Assembly: GCA_964019335.1 (NCBI GenBank)
Contig: OZ025665.1
Location: 538,398-602,397 of the forward strand
From: Diplonema japonicum
Taxonomy: Eukaryota > Euglenozoa > Diplonemea > Diplonemida > Diplonemidae
Direction: 5' to 3'
Length of the DNA stretch: 64,000 bases
The translations under genes and the position numbers were made by a program. Positions 32,301 through 40,523 of this stretch are shown in pieces. How positions within the stretch are numbered: the first letter of the stretch is position 1; each line of letters starts with the position of its first letter. The notes beneath the pieces are model-generated. The model had not been told where the DNA came from. It saw nothing but the letters and a program-made list of their open reading frames with translations, and ran no database searches.

Positions 32301-32814
32301 GGCAGGACCTGACACGACCCTTCTCGGACAACCCTGCCAGGGTGAGCCAGCAAGGTAGGCCTGCTTTGCGGAGATAAGCATGTGATAAAGAAACCTGTTG
32401 TGCTAGTGATTTCATAGCCTTCTCATCCATTTCTTTTTCGAAATCCATGTCGATGACCAGCTGAGGGCGTGCGGTTTTGTTATCGCAAGCTTCTTGAATA
32501 GCCTTTTCCAGGTCTTCTTTTTCCTTTAGTTTTCGTGTCCATGATTCTCCCGCTGCTTTTCTGACAGCGTCCTGTTCCTCTTCCGTCATCTTTTTCCAGA
32601 CTTCTTCTTTTTCTTCTTTTATCTTTCGTCTTTTGTTTCTTTGGCGTTCCTTGTGCACGGCCTTTCGTTTTTCCCAGTGTTCCTTAATGCCTTCCACGCC
32701 ACCGTATCTTGCCAGCCGCTTCTGCTGTTTCTTCGAGAGAACAGGTGGAGCATCTTTCTCCTCTGTTGTTGAGGCAGGCAATGCAGCCTCTTCTGCAGGT
32801 TTTTTTTCTTCAGA

Positions 32815-32817
<3 letters not shown>
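29356..32817 (-). CDS. TRMT10: tRNA (guanine-9-N1) methyltransferase, two exons split by a snoRNA-bearing intron
   Basis: Exon 1 is 31806-32817 and exon 2 is 29356-29375, giving 343 residues. After a lysine-rich, alanine/glutamate N-terminal coil, the TRM10 SPOUT-type domain is clear: PQLVIDMDFEKEMD, NTIYLTGDSPNTL, NYVIGGIVDRNRCKGI, HAKLPLDDFL, then LTTNHVVEILTQF. The enzyme methylates N1 of purine 9 in tRNAs using S-adenosylmethionine. Without splicing, the frame would read from ESDKKG straight into a snoRNA. With the donor at 31805 and the A-rich acceptor at 29376 (AACAAAAAAACAG), the protein ends ESDKKESEKPV with TGA. The last exon is inferred from frame and signals; it is only 20 bases long. 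Confidence 0.85.
29471..29558 (-). ncRNA. C/D snoRNA family A, copy 1 (U18-like 28S guide)
   Basis: An 88-base element. On the minus strand it opens with box C ATGATGA and ends with box D CTGA. Soon after box C it has CTTGGTCCGTGTTT, complementary over 14 bases to the universal 28S segment AAACACGGACCAAG. U18 snoRNA of yeast and human guides 2'-O-methylation with the same guide. A canonical D' box after the guide is not evident. A second possible guide (CCTATTCATTTCCGAGGACA) precedes box D; I cannot place its target. Confidence 0.8.
29602..29690 (-). pseudogene. C/D snoRNA family C, copy 1, lacking box C
   Basis: Matches copies at 30950 and 31274 from box D (TTCTGA) through GAATATTCGCACTGCGACGG, but the box C end is replaced by unrelated sequence, so it is probably not functional. 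Confidence 0.55.
29734..29841 (-). ncRNA. C/D snoRNA family B, copy 1
   Basis: A 108-base element. Minus strand: box C ATGATGA, then GAATATTCGCTACTTACGAC, an internal hairpin CCTTTTCC/GGGAAAG, a segment CTACTTATCAACCTAAAC, and box D CTGA. Its ends and the TTATCAACC segment are shared with family C, so B and C are related. I could not identify the rRNA target. Confidence 0.65.
29881..29968 (-). ncRNA. C/D snoRNA family A, copy 2
   Basis: Variant with plus-strand A (AAGATATG) instead of G just beside the guide; the guide itself is unchanged. Confidence 0.78.
30032..30120 (-). ncRNA. C/D snoRNA family D, copy 1
   Basis: An 89-base element. Minus strand: box C GTGATGA, an early TTTCTGA that could be D', then GTTAAGAGCGGCTTTTAAGA, and box D ACTGA preceded by GCCTTGAGCAAACAGGAC. 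Target not identified. Confidence 0.65.
30166..30273 (-). ncRNA. C/D snoRNA family B, copy 2
   Basis: Full-length. It is followed on the plus strand by GGCTATGATAGC, a palindromic flank shared with most B copies. Confidence 0.65.
30315..30402 (-). ncRNA. C/D snoRNA family A, copy 3
   Basis: Full-length, G variant, with both boxes and the 28S guide intact. Confidence 0.78.
30448..30475 (-). pseudogene. Family D fragment
   Basis: Only the box D end and its flank (AAATCTCGATGTTCAGTG on the plus strand) remain; the rest is replaced by unrelated sequence. Confidence 0.5.
30547..30634 (-). ncRNA. C/D snoRNA family A, copy 4
   Basis: A variant (AAGATATG on the plus strand); otherwise intact. Confidence 0.78.
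30683..30790 (-). ncRNA. C/D snoRNA family B, copy 3
   Basis: Intact boxes. It differs next to box D (plus strand TCAGTACTTAGTTG instead of TCAGTATATTGTTG). Confidence 0.65.
30832..30919 (-). ncRNA. C/D snoRNA family A, copy 5
   Basis: Intact, G variant. Confidence 0.78.
30950..31040 (-). ncRNA. C/D snoRNA family C, copy 2
   Basis: A 91-base element. Minus strand: box C ATGATGA, CAGTAAAATGAATATTCGCA, an internal GGACTGATGG that contains a D'/C'-like CTGA and TGATG, and box D TTCTGA preceded by TACTTCTCAACCAAAG. Confidence 0.65.
31141..31228 (-). ncRNA. C/D snoRNA family A, copy 6
   Basis: Intact, G variant. Confidence 0.78.
31274..31364 (-). ncRNA. C/D snoRNA family C, copy 3
   Basis: Same as copy 2 including its downstream flank (plus strand GGATATTTTGGT), indicating duplication of a unit larger than the snoRNA. 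Confidence 0.65.
31418..31505 (-). ncRNA. C/D snoRNA family A, copy 7
   Basis: Intact, A variant. Confidence 0.78.
31548..31655 (-). ncRNA. C/D snoRNA family B, copy 4
   Basis: Intact; the GGCTATGATAGC flank follows on the plus strand. Confidence 0.65.
31716..31803 (-). ncRNA. C/D snoRNA family A, copy 8, at the intron donor
   Basis: Its box C (ATGATGA) starts at the third base of the TRMT10 intron: the donor reads G|GTATGATGATTTC. Splicing and snoRNP assembly therefore compete for the same bases. Confidence 0.78.
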
Positions 32818-32845
<28 letters not shown>

Positions 32846-33580
32846 CCTTTTTTTTTTTCCCCCTTTTGTTTTGGTGGTAATATGTTATGTGAACAAATGT
32901 TTATAAAGAAAAAAAAAAACAATTCACGATGATTTTTTTTTTTGGGAAAGGGAGAGCGAGAACATGTTAATAACAAAAAAAAAATAAAAAAAATGGAATT
33001 TTATTTCTTTCCGATAAAAAAAAACAGTTTTGGTGGATACTCTTTTTTTTTTTTTTTTTCTATTCTTCCCTCCTAGTATTTGAAGTGCCCAGGGGCTCTT
33101 TCTAACCAGACGGAGACAAGAGGGGAAATGGGGGGGGGGGGGGGGGGGATGAACGACGGAGATGAGGCGAAAAGAATAAAGAAAGAACAGAAAGAAAAAA
33201 AAAAACTGGAAATAAAATAAAGTATAAGTTGAGCGACATATTTCCTCTCCCCTTCACCCGCCACCCCATTTTTTTTTCTTCTTTTTTTTCGTTGATCACC
33301 CCCCCCCAAAAAAAAGGAAAAAAGAAGAAAACACGGGGACACACACCTAAAATCAAAAAAAAAAGAACAATAAAAGAACGCCTCGCGCTTTACATTTTGT
33401 GTTTTTTTTGTTTTTTTTTTATCAATTGCTGGACACACGGGAAAAAAAAAAAAAAAAAAGAAGGAAAAAAAAAAAAGAAAAAAAAAAAAAAAAAAAGATA
33501 GATACGATTGGAGAGAAGCGTTCACAAATGACCTCACAAAAAATAAAGGAAAAAAAAAAAAAAATAAAAAATAAAAAAAA
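32818..33580. other. Intergenic region, homopolymer-rich
   Basis: A and T runs of up to about 30 bases and a G run near 33130. Frames here (such as 33073-33537) are low-complexity. I see no gene. Confidence 0.65.
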
Positions 33581-36396
33581 TTAGATTACCGAAATCAAGT
33601 GCTCCACTGGAGTTTCGTAACAGTCCTCGCCCGGTTGGTTGTCAGGGGAAAGATCAAGAGTAGCAGTTGTGGACGTGAGGTCAACCAACATAGCGGTCTC
33701 TGTAGTGGTGGTCCAGGAGGAAGGGGTAAGCTCGGCTTCACAGGAGAAGGCGACAGTGGTACCAGTACGGAACGTGGTGTCGATCTTTTTGAGGTTCTTT
33801 GTAGGAATTTTGAAGAGAGCACTGTCCGCCTCGTCCCACTTTATGGTGGCGCTGCCTTCCTCAAGCGCATCGATTGTACCTATGTCAACAGACGGTATCC
33901 ATGAACCATCCTCAAGCTCCTTTTCGTAATTAACGATGACCCTTGCACCGATCTTGAAGTCCTCTCCAACGATCTCAGATACGAACTTTACATGTTCTAA
34001 ACCACAGGTGTACACCTCCCCACCATCTGTCCATCGAACTGTTACCTTGTTGTCTGCCTCATGAACGTCGACTATCTCGGCCTCCGACTGCTGCCCCTCC
34101 CAGGCCCCTTCGTCGTTCTGTTGGTCATATGACACAGAGACGATATGCCCTTCTGCTGGTTCGTATGTGAAGTCTCTGGACTCTGCACTGACGCTGTCGT
34201 CGTCGGAGGCGGAGGAGGAGCCCACAGGGCGGACGAAGTCAAGGGAGCACCTGTACAAGCTGCCGTCGTCCTCCCAATCGACCACCGCTTCGTTGGCTTC
34301 AATTGCGTGAAGCTTTGCGATTTCTTCCTTCAGCTCCCAGTCGCCTGTCTCTGTTTCGACTTCGATCTTCACGTGTACCTGTTTGCCGACCTGTAGCTTC
34401 GAGTGGTCTTCGTTCTCGGCTGCCACCTGCTTCTCGACAGTGTTGACGGGTGCGAGGTACGATGGTGACCCGTCGCCCCACTCGACCTCCACCATGCCTT
34501 CCGTCATTTTTATTACCGTCCCCACGCTGTGCGCCATGTTCCATTCCCCGTTCGGTTCTTCCTTCTCGTAGCTCACCTTCACCGTCTCGCCCGCCACGAA
34601 GGGTGGCCGTTCCTGATCGATGATCTTCCTGACGTGTCCTTTTTCTATTTTGAACAGCGGCGACCCGTCGTTCCAGTCCACCACCACAAGGTGTCCCTCC
34701 TCGTGCACGACTTTCCCCTCGGCGTAGCACTCCTTCCATACCCCGTCCGCTTGTTCCGCTTCGTACGTCACCTCGACCTTGTCCCCCGGGGAGAAGGTTG
34801 TTTTCTCCGTTGCTGCTGGAAGGTCGTCCGCGACCTCCACCCTGTCCTCCATCCCAGCCAGACGCCGCACCACCCACTCCACAGCGTTGGCGGCGATCTG
34901 CAGTATGTTCCCCACGTTGACACGGTTGTAGAGCTCGTTGTTAGTGTGGTACAGTCTGTTGATGAAGAAGAAGTAGGTGAAGATGCACCACAATGCAGGG
35001 GCGAGGGGCGGCGTCGGGACGAAGAGAAGGATGAGGAAGAAGAGGATGGCGCGCTTCAAGACGGACTCGGCAGTGTGCTGGCGCTGCCAAGAGATCACCT
35101 GGTGATAGACGACAGCCTTGTCGGCAGCCAGCCCGACGTACGGCGCCATGTTGTTAGTGGACGTCTTCAGCTCCTCGGCGGTGGGCTTCGTGTACTCGAA
35201 GTCAACGCCGTCCTCAGGCTCAGACAGGTCGGAGGTCGTCTGGTGCGACATGTACGAGAGGCGTGACTGCGCGGTCGACCGAATGGACTCAGGGCGTGTT
35301 CTTGTAACCACACCTGCGACAGTGTTCCCAAGGGTACCGACCGCTCCTGCTACGTTCCCTACAGCACCTGCGGCAACACCTGCAACATTGCCCACGGCGC
35401 CTGTCAGGACGCCTGCCACGTTACCAACAGCACCGACGGCCTTCCCGATGAAGCGCTTCTCGAAGACTTTGGTGTCTACGCCAAAGAAGACCTGGAAGCA
35501 CGCCGGGGACTGCAGGAAGAGGAACGGGTTCTGTTTTTCGTCGTGGTCCTCCCGTTTGTACGAAGCACCCCGCCGGAACAGCACCAGAAGGACGGCAGGG
35601 AGCGCCGCCCGCGACAACCTTTCAGCGATAAAATACGGAACGTAGCCAAGAATGGCAACCATGGTCACAGCAGCGAAGATAGCCATGCGGTGGTCGTCAA
35701 TGAGGACGACTTGCTTCTCAGTGGTGCCCCCCTCCCCTTCCTCATATACTATCTTGTATCCGGAAATGTGGTCGCGAAGCCACAGCAATGGTGCGGTGAA
35801 GTTCCTTGCGTGGATTGCTAGGCGAGCGAGATCGCGTTCAATGATGTCTAGGTCTGCGGTGCCGGATTTCTTCTTGGCGGGTTTTCCGACGGTTTTGTTT
35901 TCTAGCTGGTCGAGCAGATGGTCGGACGCGAGGTACTTCGACAGTGCGAAGTACGTGTGAGAATAATCGATCTTCACTTCCCCCATCCCGCCGTACTTCT
36001 CAAGCAGAGCCTTGTCATCGGCGTTATCAGGACGTGGTTTCAAGGGGAGCCAGATGCTGTCGGAGTTTGGGAGACCTGCGCCGAAGGTGAGCTCGGCCAT
36101 TCCCATGAAATCGTTTGACCCTACCTTGTCGTGGTCATAGACAGTGATCGTCACCTTGTTCACCTTGTTCTTGTGAAGGAACACAAAGGACTCTGCGTCC
36201 CACTTTGGGTTCAACGTTCGCGCGCACACTTTTGTTTGCTTTTCTTCGTTTTGAAACTTCACCTTCACGAATGGGTCACTGTACCCAGCTTTTTTTTTTA
36301 AATTTTAATTTTTTTTTTTTTTTTCCGATACATACTTGTGTCCATTGGGATCATCTGTCTCCCTTCGATCACCCTGATGCGAAGCGACCCTGACAT
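33581..36396 (-). CDS. C2-domain membrane protein with six Tudor-like repeats, two exons
   Basis: Exons are 36336-36396 and 33581-36288, with a 47-base intron (GTATGTATCGG to AAAAAAAAAG); 922 residues. Residues 1-125 are a C2 domain (LRIRVIEGRQM, TTGYSDPFVKVKF restored by splicing, NPKWDAESFVF, VYDHDKVGSNDFMG), likely to bind calcium and phospholipid. The middle has two hydrophobic hairpin-like regions (MAIFAAVTMVAILGYVPYFI and AILFFLILLFVPTPPLAP), reminiscent of the C-terminal membrane part of MCTP proteins. Between them are GAVGNVAGV repeats. From about residue 545 come six tandem modules of about 60 residues with the pattern GxxVxVxYExE..GxW...GxV....VxWxDGS, which look like Tudor/Agenet barrels. 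I know no such combination; an ER or membrane-contact role is inference. Confidence 0.85.
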
Positions 36397-36413
36397 TTTT
36401 CTTTTCTTTCTTT

Positions 36414-36453
<40 letters not shown>

Positions 36454-36569
36454 TGCCTCTCTCTCCCTCCCCTCCTTTTTTTTTTTTTTTTGTATTTGTT
36501 TTGAAGGGACGACATCAAACAAGAAGAAACACACTACAAACAGGTAAAAAAAATATATTGACACTCATA

Positions 36570-37520
36570 TCAGTATGGAATAGGCCCCCAAGGCGCGTGT
36601 TTGAACCCTGCCACCTGTTTTATCGAGTTGTTAAACACATCGAGATACAGGTACCTGTCCTCGGAGAATTGTTTGCACCAGTGTTTCAAAAGTGGGTCGG
36701 TGAGGAGTAGCTGTTCCGCAGGTGTGGTTCTGATAGACTCATCCTCAGGGTGGTGGGAATAGGTGGGGGTGTGGACCCAATTGGTCTCGAGAAGACTTTT
36801 ATAGTACGAGTTGGATAGAAGTGGTCTACTTTTCTGAGCGGGACAGAGGGAAGGGGCTACACTATGTGCACTCATCAGAGCAACTATATTCTGGTCATGA
36901 AGACCCTTTTTGTAGAAGAACCGTCGAAATTCGTCAGTGCTGGACACCTCCATGCCTTCTACAAGATCAGCGACATCTGGCTGTATGTCGGTCCCTTCAG
37001 GCCTCCCGTACTTAAATGGTACTTCGGGGCCCCCTAACACCTGAACGGCAACACAGCTCGAGAGGACCCATAGGTCGGGTGTGGAAATGTTAGGGTGGGC
37101 CTTGTGGAGTTCATCTAATTTTTCCAGTAAACCGTCGAATTTTTTGGTATGCTCATGTGTTGGAAGGTGTCCTGAGAGGCCGTGTGCGGTCTCCTGTGGT
37201 CTTCGATACCGGAAGGAGGAGTTGCCCACCCAGAGTAGTTTTAAGGCGAGGGGTGCCATTTCGGGGTTGCGGCTGAATATCTCGTCGAGATCCTCGTGGA
37301 GCTGCAGGGCGTCAAAGGGGGCCAGTGCCTCGTCACCTTCGTTGAGCTCGCCCTTGACAATCCACACTGCAGCCGCCATCATCCCTCCACCTATAACTAC
37401 TGTTGTCGTAAACATGTCCCATTCCGCGTGCTGTGAAGGCAGCTTTTGCTTGAACCTTCTTTGAACTCCTATTTTCCCCACTCTGGTCGCTGCGGCCCGC
37501 CGCGCTAAACTAGACAACAT
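36570..37520 (-). CDS. Degenerate class I haem peroxidase, mitochondrial
   Basis: A 316-residue protein starting at 37520 with a typical mitochondrial presequence (MLSSLARRAAATRVGKIGVQ) and then a likely membrane segment (TTTVVIGGGMMAAAVWIV). It aligns with cytochrome c/ascorbate peroxidases: PLALKLLWVGNSSF at the distal site, GGPEVPFKYGRPEG, LMSAHSVAPSL at the proximal site, LLSNSYYKSLL, LLLTDPLLKHWCKQFSED. The proximal histidine appears to be kept (SAHS). At the distal site, where active enzymes have RLAWH, this protein has KLLWV, so the essential distal Arg and His are lost. It should not reduce peroxide efficiently; it may bind haem or be structural. Confidence 0.75.
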   Translation of the reverse strand: MLSSLARRAAATRVGKIGVQRRFKQKLPSQHAEWDMFTTTVVIGGGMMAAAVWIVKGELNEGDEALAPFDALQLHEDLDEIFSRNPEMAPLALKLLWVGNSSFRYRRPQETAHGLSGHLPTHEHTKKFDGLLEKLDELHKAHPNISTPDLWVLSSCVAVQVLGGPEVPFKYGRPEGTDIQPDVADLVEGMEVSSTDEFRRFFYKKGLHDQNIVALMSAHSVAPSLCPAQKSRPLLSNSYYKSLLETNWVHTPTYSHHPEDESIRTTPAEQLLLTDPLLKHWCKQFSEDRYLYLDVFNNSIKQVAGFKHAPWGPIPY

Positions 37521-37711
37521 GTGTCCCCCCTTTTTTTTTTCCACTTTGAGAATGTAGAGTTGCAAAACGGAGGGGGGGGGGACGAAGAGGAACGAAAAAA
37601 AAATAATAAACACTCAGGAGACACTTTACAAAACTGATTTGTCTGTTTTTTTTTTTTTTTTTTTTTTCTTCTCCCCCTTTAAAAAAAAAAAAAAAAAGAA
37701 AGGAAAAACCT

Positions 37712-38068
37712 CTAGTACGGCCCGTATCTAGGTGGCGGCATCATCCCGCCCCTTCCGGGCGGCGGCAACATCACTGGCGCACCCTTGCCAGCAATGATCG
37801 GGTTTCCTTTGAACCCACCCTTCCCACCAATGGGTGCACCGGCAGCCAGGAGGCCGGGGAGAGGTGGCTGTGAAGATTTTTTTTCTCTTTTTTTTTCCCA
37901 TACTCGGAGAGGCATTCCCATATTGAGCCCGTAGTCGAGGCGAACAAAGGCGGGTTGAGGAGTTCCAGGCGCTGGGTTTTTGTGGCAAATTTGGAGCTTC
38001 AACCCTCGCCAGTTCAACCCGTTCTTTTTAAGCCCTGCCTCTGCACCGTCCAGGTCCTAAGAGGATTT

Positions 38069-38099
<31 letters not shown>

Positions 38100-38452
38100 G
38101 CCCGTACCGAAAATTCAACGTACGCGAAGCCGCCTGGCAGAGATGTGAAGGAATCGGTGTGTATGCTGATTTTTTCAACTTTTCCGCAGTTTTGGAAAAT
38201 CATGAAATAGAGCTCGTCGGGCTGGGTGGAGAGATCGACCTGGCCCACGTACAACGTCCGCTTCTCGGGGTCTTTGTTCCACACAATTTTTTTCAACTGC
38301 GCAAGCTCGTCCTCCCGACTCTTCACCCGCGACTTCAACATTTCAATGTGCTCATCAAGCGAATCTTCACTCTCGTGCCCGTCGTCATCCTCCACAATCT
38401 CACCACCAAGCACGTCATCTGTTTTCTCGATCTTCACCTGCGTTTCTGTCAT
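37712..38452 (-). CDS. PABPN1: PABPN1-like nuclear poly(A)-binding protein, two or three exons
   Basis: Exon 1 is 38108-38452, then a 51-base intron. Exon 2 is 37904-38056 and exon 3 is 37712-37867, separated by a 36-base segment (GTATGGG to TTCACAG) that has intron signals but is also in frame if kept. Spliced length is 217 residues. An acidic coiled N-terminus (SLDEHIEMLKSRVKSRED) is followed by one RRM: RTLYVGQVDLSTQ (RNP2), a helix, and GGFAYVEFS (RNP1) joined by splicing to DLDGAEAGLKKNGLNWRGLK. The C-terminus is rich in Gly, Pro and Arg. This order is that of nuclear poly(A)-binding protein, which controls poly(A)-tail length. Confidence 0.82.
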
Positions 38453-38515
38453 TTTTTTTTTTTCCTTTCCCCCCCTCGCTTCCTATTTTTTTTTTTTTTT
38501 TTCTTGGACGGCGGG

Positions 38516-38549
<34 letters not shown>

Positions 38550-38573
38550 AGAAGAAGATGCTGAACAGCCCCT

Positions 38574-39869
38574 CTAATCCTTTTGCACCGCGACCTTTGC
38601 AAGCTTCATGGCTGCCTCGTCCAATTTCCCGCTTTTGAACAGTTCTGGGTAAACGTGTTTGATAACCCCTTGCCAGCTGGGGTTCTGCACGTAGAGATAG
38701 AGCATCGATTCGAGCGTCTGCTTCTTGACGACATTTTCGGACGTGGCGTCTAAGAGCTTGCAGACCTCACGTGGGGTGTCGAGCCTGAGAAGGCGTCGTA
38801 GTAACGGTTCCGTGACCTTGTCGAGAAAGAGGTGCGAGAAGATGTTTTTTATGGCGGTGCGAAGACGCTTGTGCATCGCGTAGACCTTGATGAAACTGTT
38901 GATCTGGATGTTGTTCATCCCGAGAAAGGTTTCCGGCTGCGTTGTGAAAAGATCACCGATCTCATGGTGATGCTCTTCCCCAACAGACTCCACAAGCTTC
39001 AATACAGCAGCTCTTTTAAGCCCATCAAGATTGTGCTCCACCGTAATACTGTCCACCACCGAAACCTTGTCAGAGAAGCAATCATCGAGAAGTGCATCAT
39101 CATCGTAGTGATCATCAATGTTTAGCTCTCCCAGTTTTTCAACGTTTTTGACTTCGATTTTGTCGGTTCTCCTTTTTTTTTTTTCGGGTTGTTTGGCGGG
39201 GGTTTCGGGGGATTTGTTTTTTGCTCGTTGGATGCTTCCTTTTCCCTTTGAAGGCTCTGCGGCAACGTGGGTCACGGTGGTGGTGGGTAGTTTATCTCTT
39301 CGAGCCTCCTTGTGCATTCTTTCCAGTGTTCTGTGATCGGTCGTACGTTGGAAAACCGCAGATTCTTTTTCTACAGGAATATCAGTGTCAAGGATGTTCC
39401 GAACAGATTTCCTCCCCCGGCCAGTGTGGCTGTTCGTGTGGCTGGGAAATACAACAGATATTGCTGCAATGCCACTGCTCACAGCATCTTTAACAGCCTT
39501 GTTGATGTCTCGTTTGTTGGTGACAAGCGTTCCGTTGATACTCGTTATGATACAGCCTGCTACAATCCCAGCGTCGTATAAGGGTGATCCTGGCTCGACT
39601 CTTTTGACTTTAGTGCCTATGACTTCTCCGCCCAGGTGGGGGGTATCACCTATTGCCACTGTTACAATTCTCTCGTTGGTTTTGCTTTGTTTTTGCTCTT
39701 CGGGTTCTTCTGTTTTTTTTGGTGCGGGGGTTGTTGTTTCGTTCGGTGTATTGCTACTTGTGATCACCCATTCTCCGTTAGCGCAACCCAACGGTACGTT
39801 AACTTCACGGCTACCCACGAGCTTTTCGTGTAGTCTGTCGACAAACACACAGAATTCTGGGTCTTTCAT
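38574..39869 (-). CDS. PDZ-domain protein of unknown function
   Basis: A 431-residue intronless protein. Residues about 68-142 form a PDZ-like domain (TPHLGGEVIGTKVKRVEPGS, AGCIITSINGTLVTN, KAVKDAV), which usually binds short C-terminal peptides. A basic, disordered linker (SKGKGSIQRAKNKSPETPAK) is followed by a helical C-terminal domain of about 170 residues (IQINSFIKVYAMHKRLRTAI, LESMLYLYVQNPSWQGVIKH) that I do not recognise. The basic linker suggests nuclear or nucleic-acid contact, but this is a guess. A T-rich tract ending TTTTTTTTTTTTAG lies upstream at 40030. Confidence 0.8.
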   Translation of the reverse strand: MKDPEFCVFVDRLHEKLVGSREVNVPLGCANGEWVITSSNTPNETTTPAPKKTEEPEEQKQSKTNERIVTVAIGDTPHLGGEVIGTKVKRVEPGSPLYDAGIVAGCIITSINGTLVTNKRDINKAVKDAVSSGIAAISVVFPSHTNSHTGRGRKSVRNILDTDIPVEKESAVFQRTTDHRTLERMHKEARRDKLPTTTVTHVAAEPSKGKGSIQRAKNKSPETPAKQPEKKKRRTDKIEVKNVEKLGELNIDDHYDDDALLDDCFSDKVSVVDSITVEHNLDGLKRAAVLKLVESVGEEHHHEIGDLFTTQPETFLGMNNIQINSFIKVYAMHKRLRTAIKNIFSHLFLDKVTEPLLRRLLRLDTPREVCKLLDATSENVVKKQTLESMLYLYVQNPSWQGVIKHVYPELFKSGKLDEAAMKLAKVAVQKD

Positions 39870-40029
39870 TTTATTATTATTTTTTTTTTTTTACTTTTAC
39901 CCCCCTTCTCCTTTTTTGTTGGTTTTTTGTTTGAGAGATTTTATTTTTTTGGGGGGGGGTGAGGGGAGGAGAAAGTCTAGAGGGAGTGGGGGAGAGATGG
40001 GGTGAGGGGGGAAATAATAATAATATGAT

Positions 40030-40031
40030 CT
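40030..40031 (-). promoter_or_regulatory. Candidate trans-splice acceptor of the PDZ gene
   Basis: Minus strand CCCCCTTCTTTTCG, then 12 T, then AG. Confidence 0.5.
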
Positions 40032-40340
40032 AAAAAAAAAAAAACGAAAAGAAGGGGGATACAAAAAAAAAATCGTTCGTTTGTTCACACAAAATTACGC
40101 AAAGTAAACGGGCGGATTTCTTTTTCTTTTTTTTTTTCCTTCTCCTCTTTTCTCCTATAATTTTTTTTGAATTAAAAAAAAAAAAAAGAGAAATAGGAAT
40201 ACTCCCCAAAAAAATAATGTTACCATGGAATAATTCAGAGATTGGTAATTAGAAAAAAAAAAGGGGGGGAAAAAAAAGCTCTAACAGAACCCTCTCTTTT
40301 TTTTGTTTTAAATTCTAAACAAGCAAAAAAAAAAAAAAAG

Positions 40341-40386
<46 letters not shown>

Positions 40387-40391
40387 ACCAG

Positions 40392-40409
40392 GTGCGTAGA
40401 AGTACGCAC
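40392..40409 (-). other. Perfect hairpin downstream of PDS5
   Basis: GTGCGTA and TACGCAC pair over seven bases with a GAAG loop, about 115 bases past the PDS5 stop and directly beside the 41-base A run. Confidence 0.4.
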
Positions 40410-40523
40410 AGGCTCGTGTGCGGCGTGTCCATGAGATAAGAAAGAAAAAAAAAAAAGAATAAAAGAAGAAAAAAAAAAGGCAGCTCCCGGGTTTTTTATT
40501 TTATTTTATTTTCATTTTCATTT

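Larger units (their letters stand above)
39870..40523. other. Intergenic region with a long A run
   Basis: Contains 41 consecutive A at 40345-40385, the acceptor at 40030-40031 and a hairpin at 40392-40409. No coding frame supported. Confidence 0.65.
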
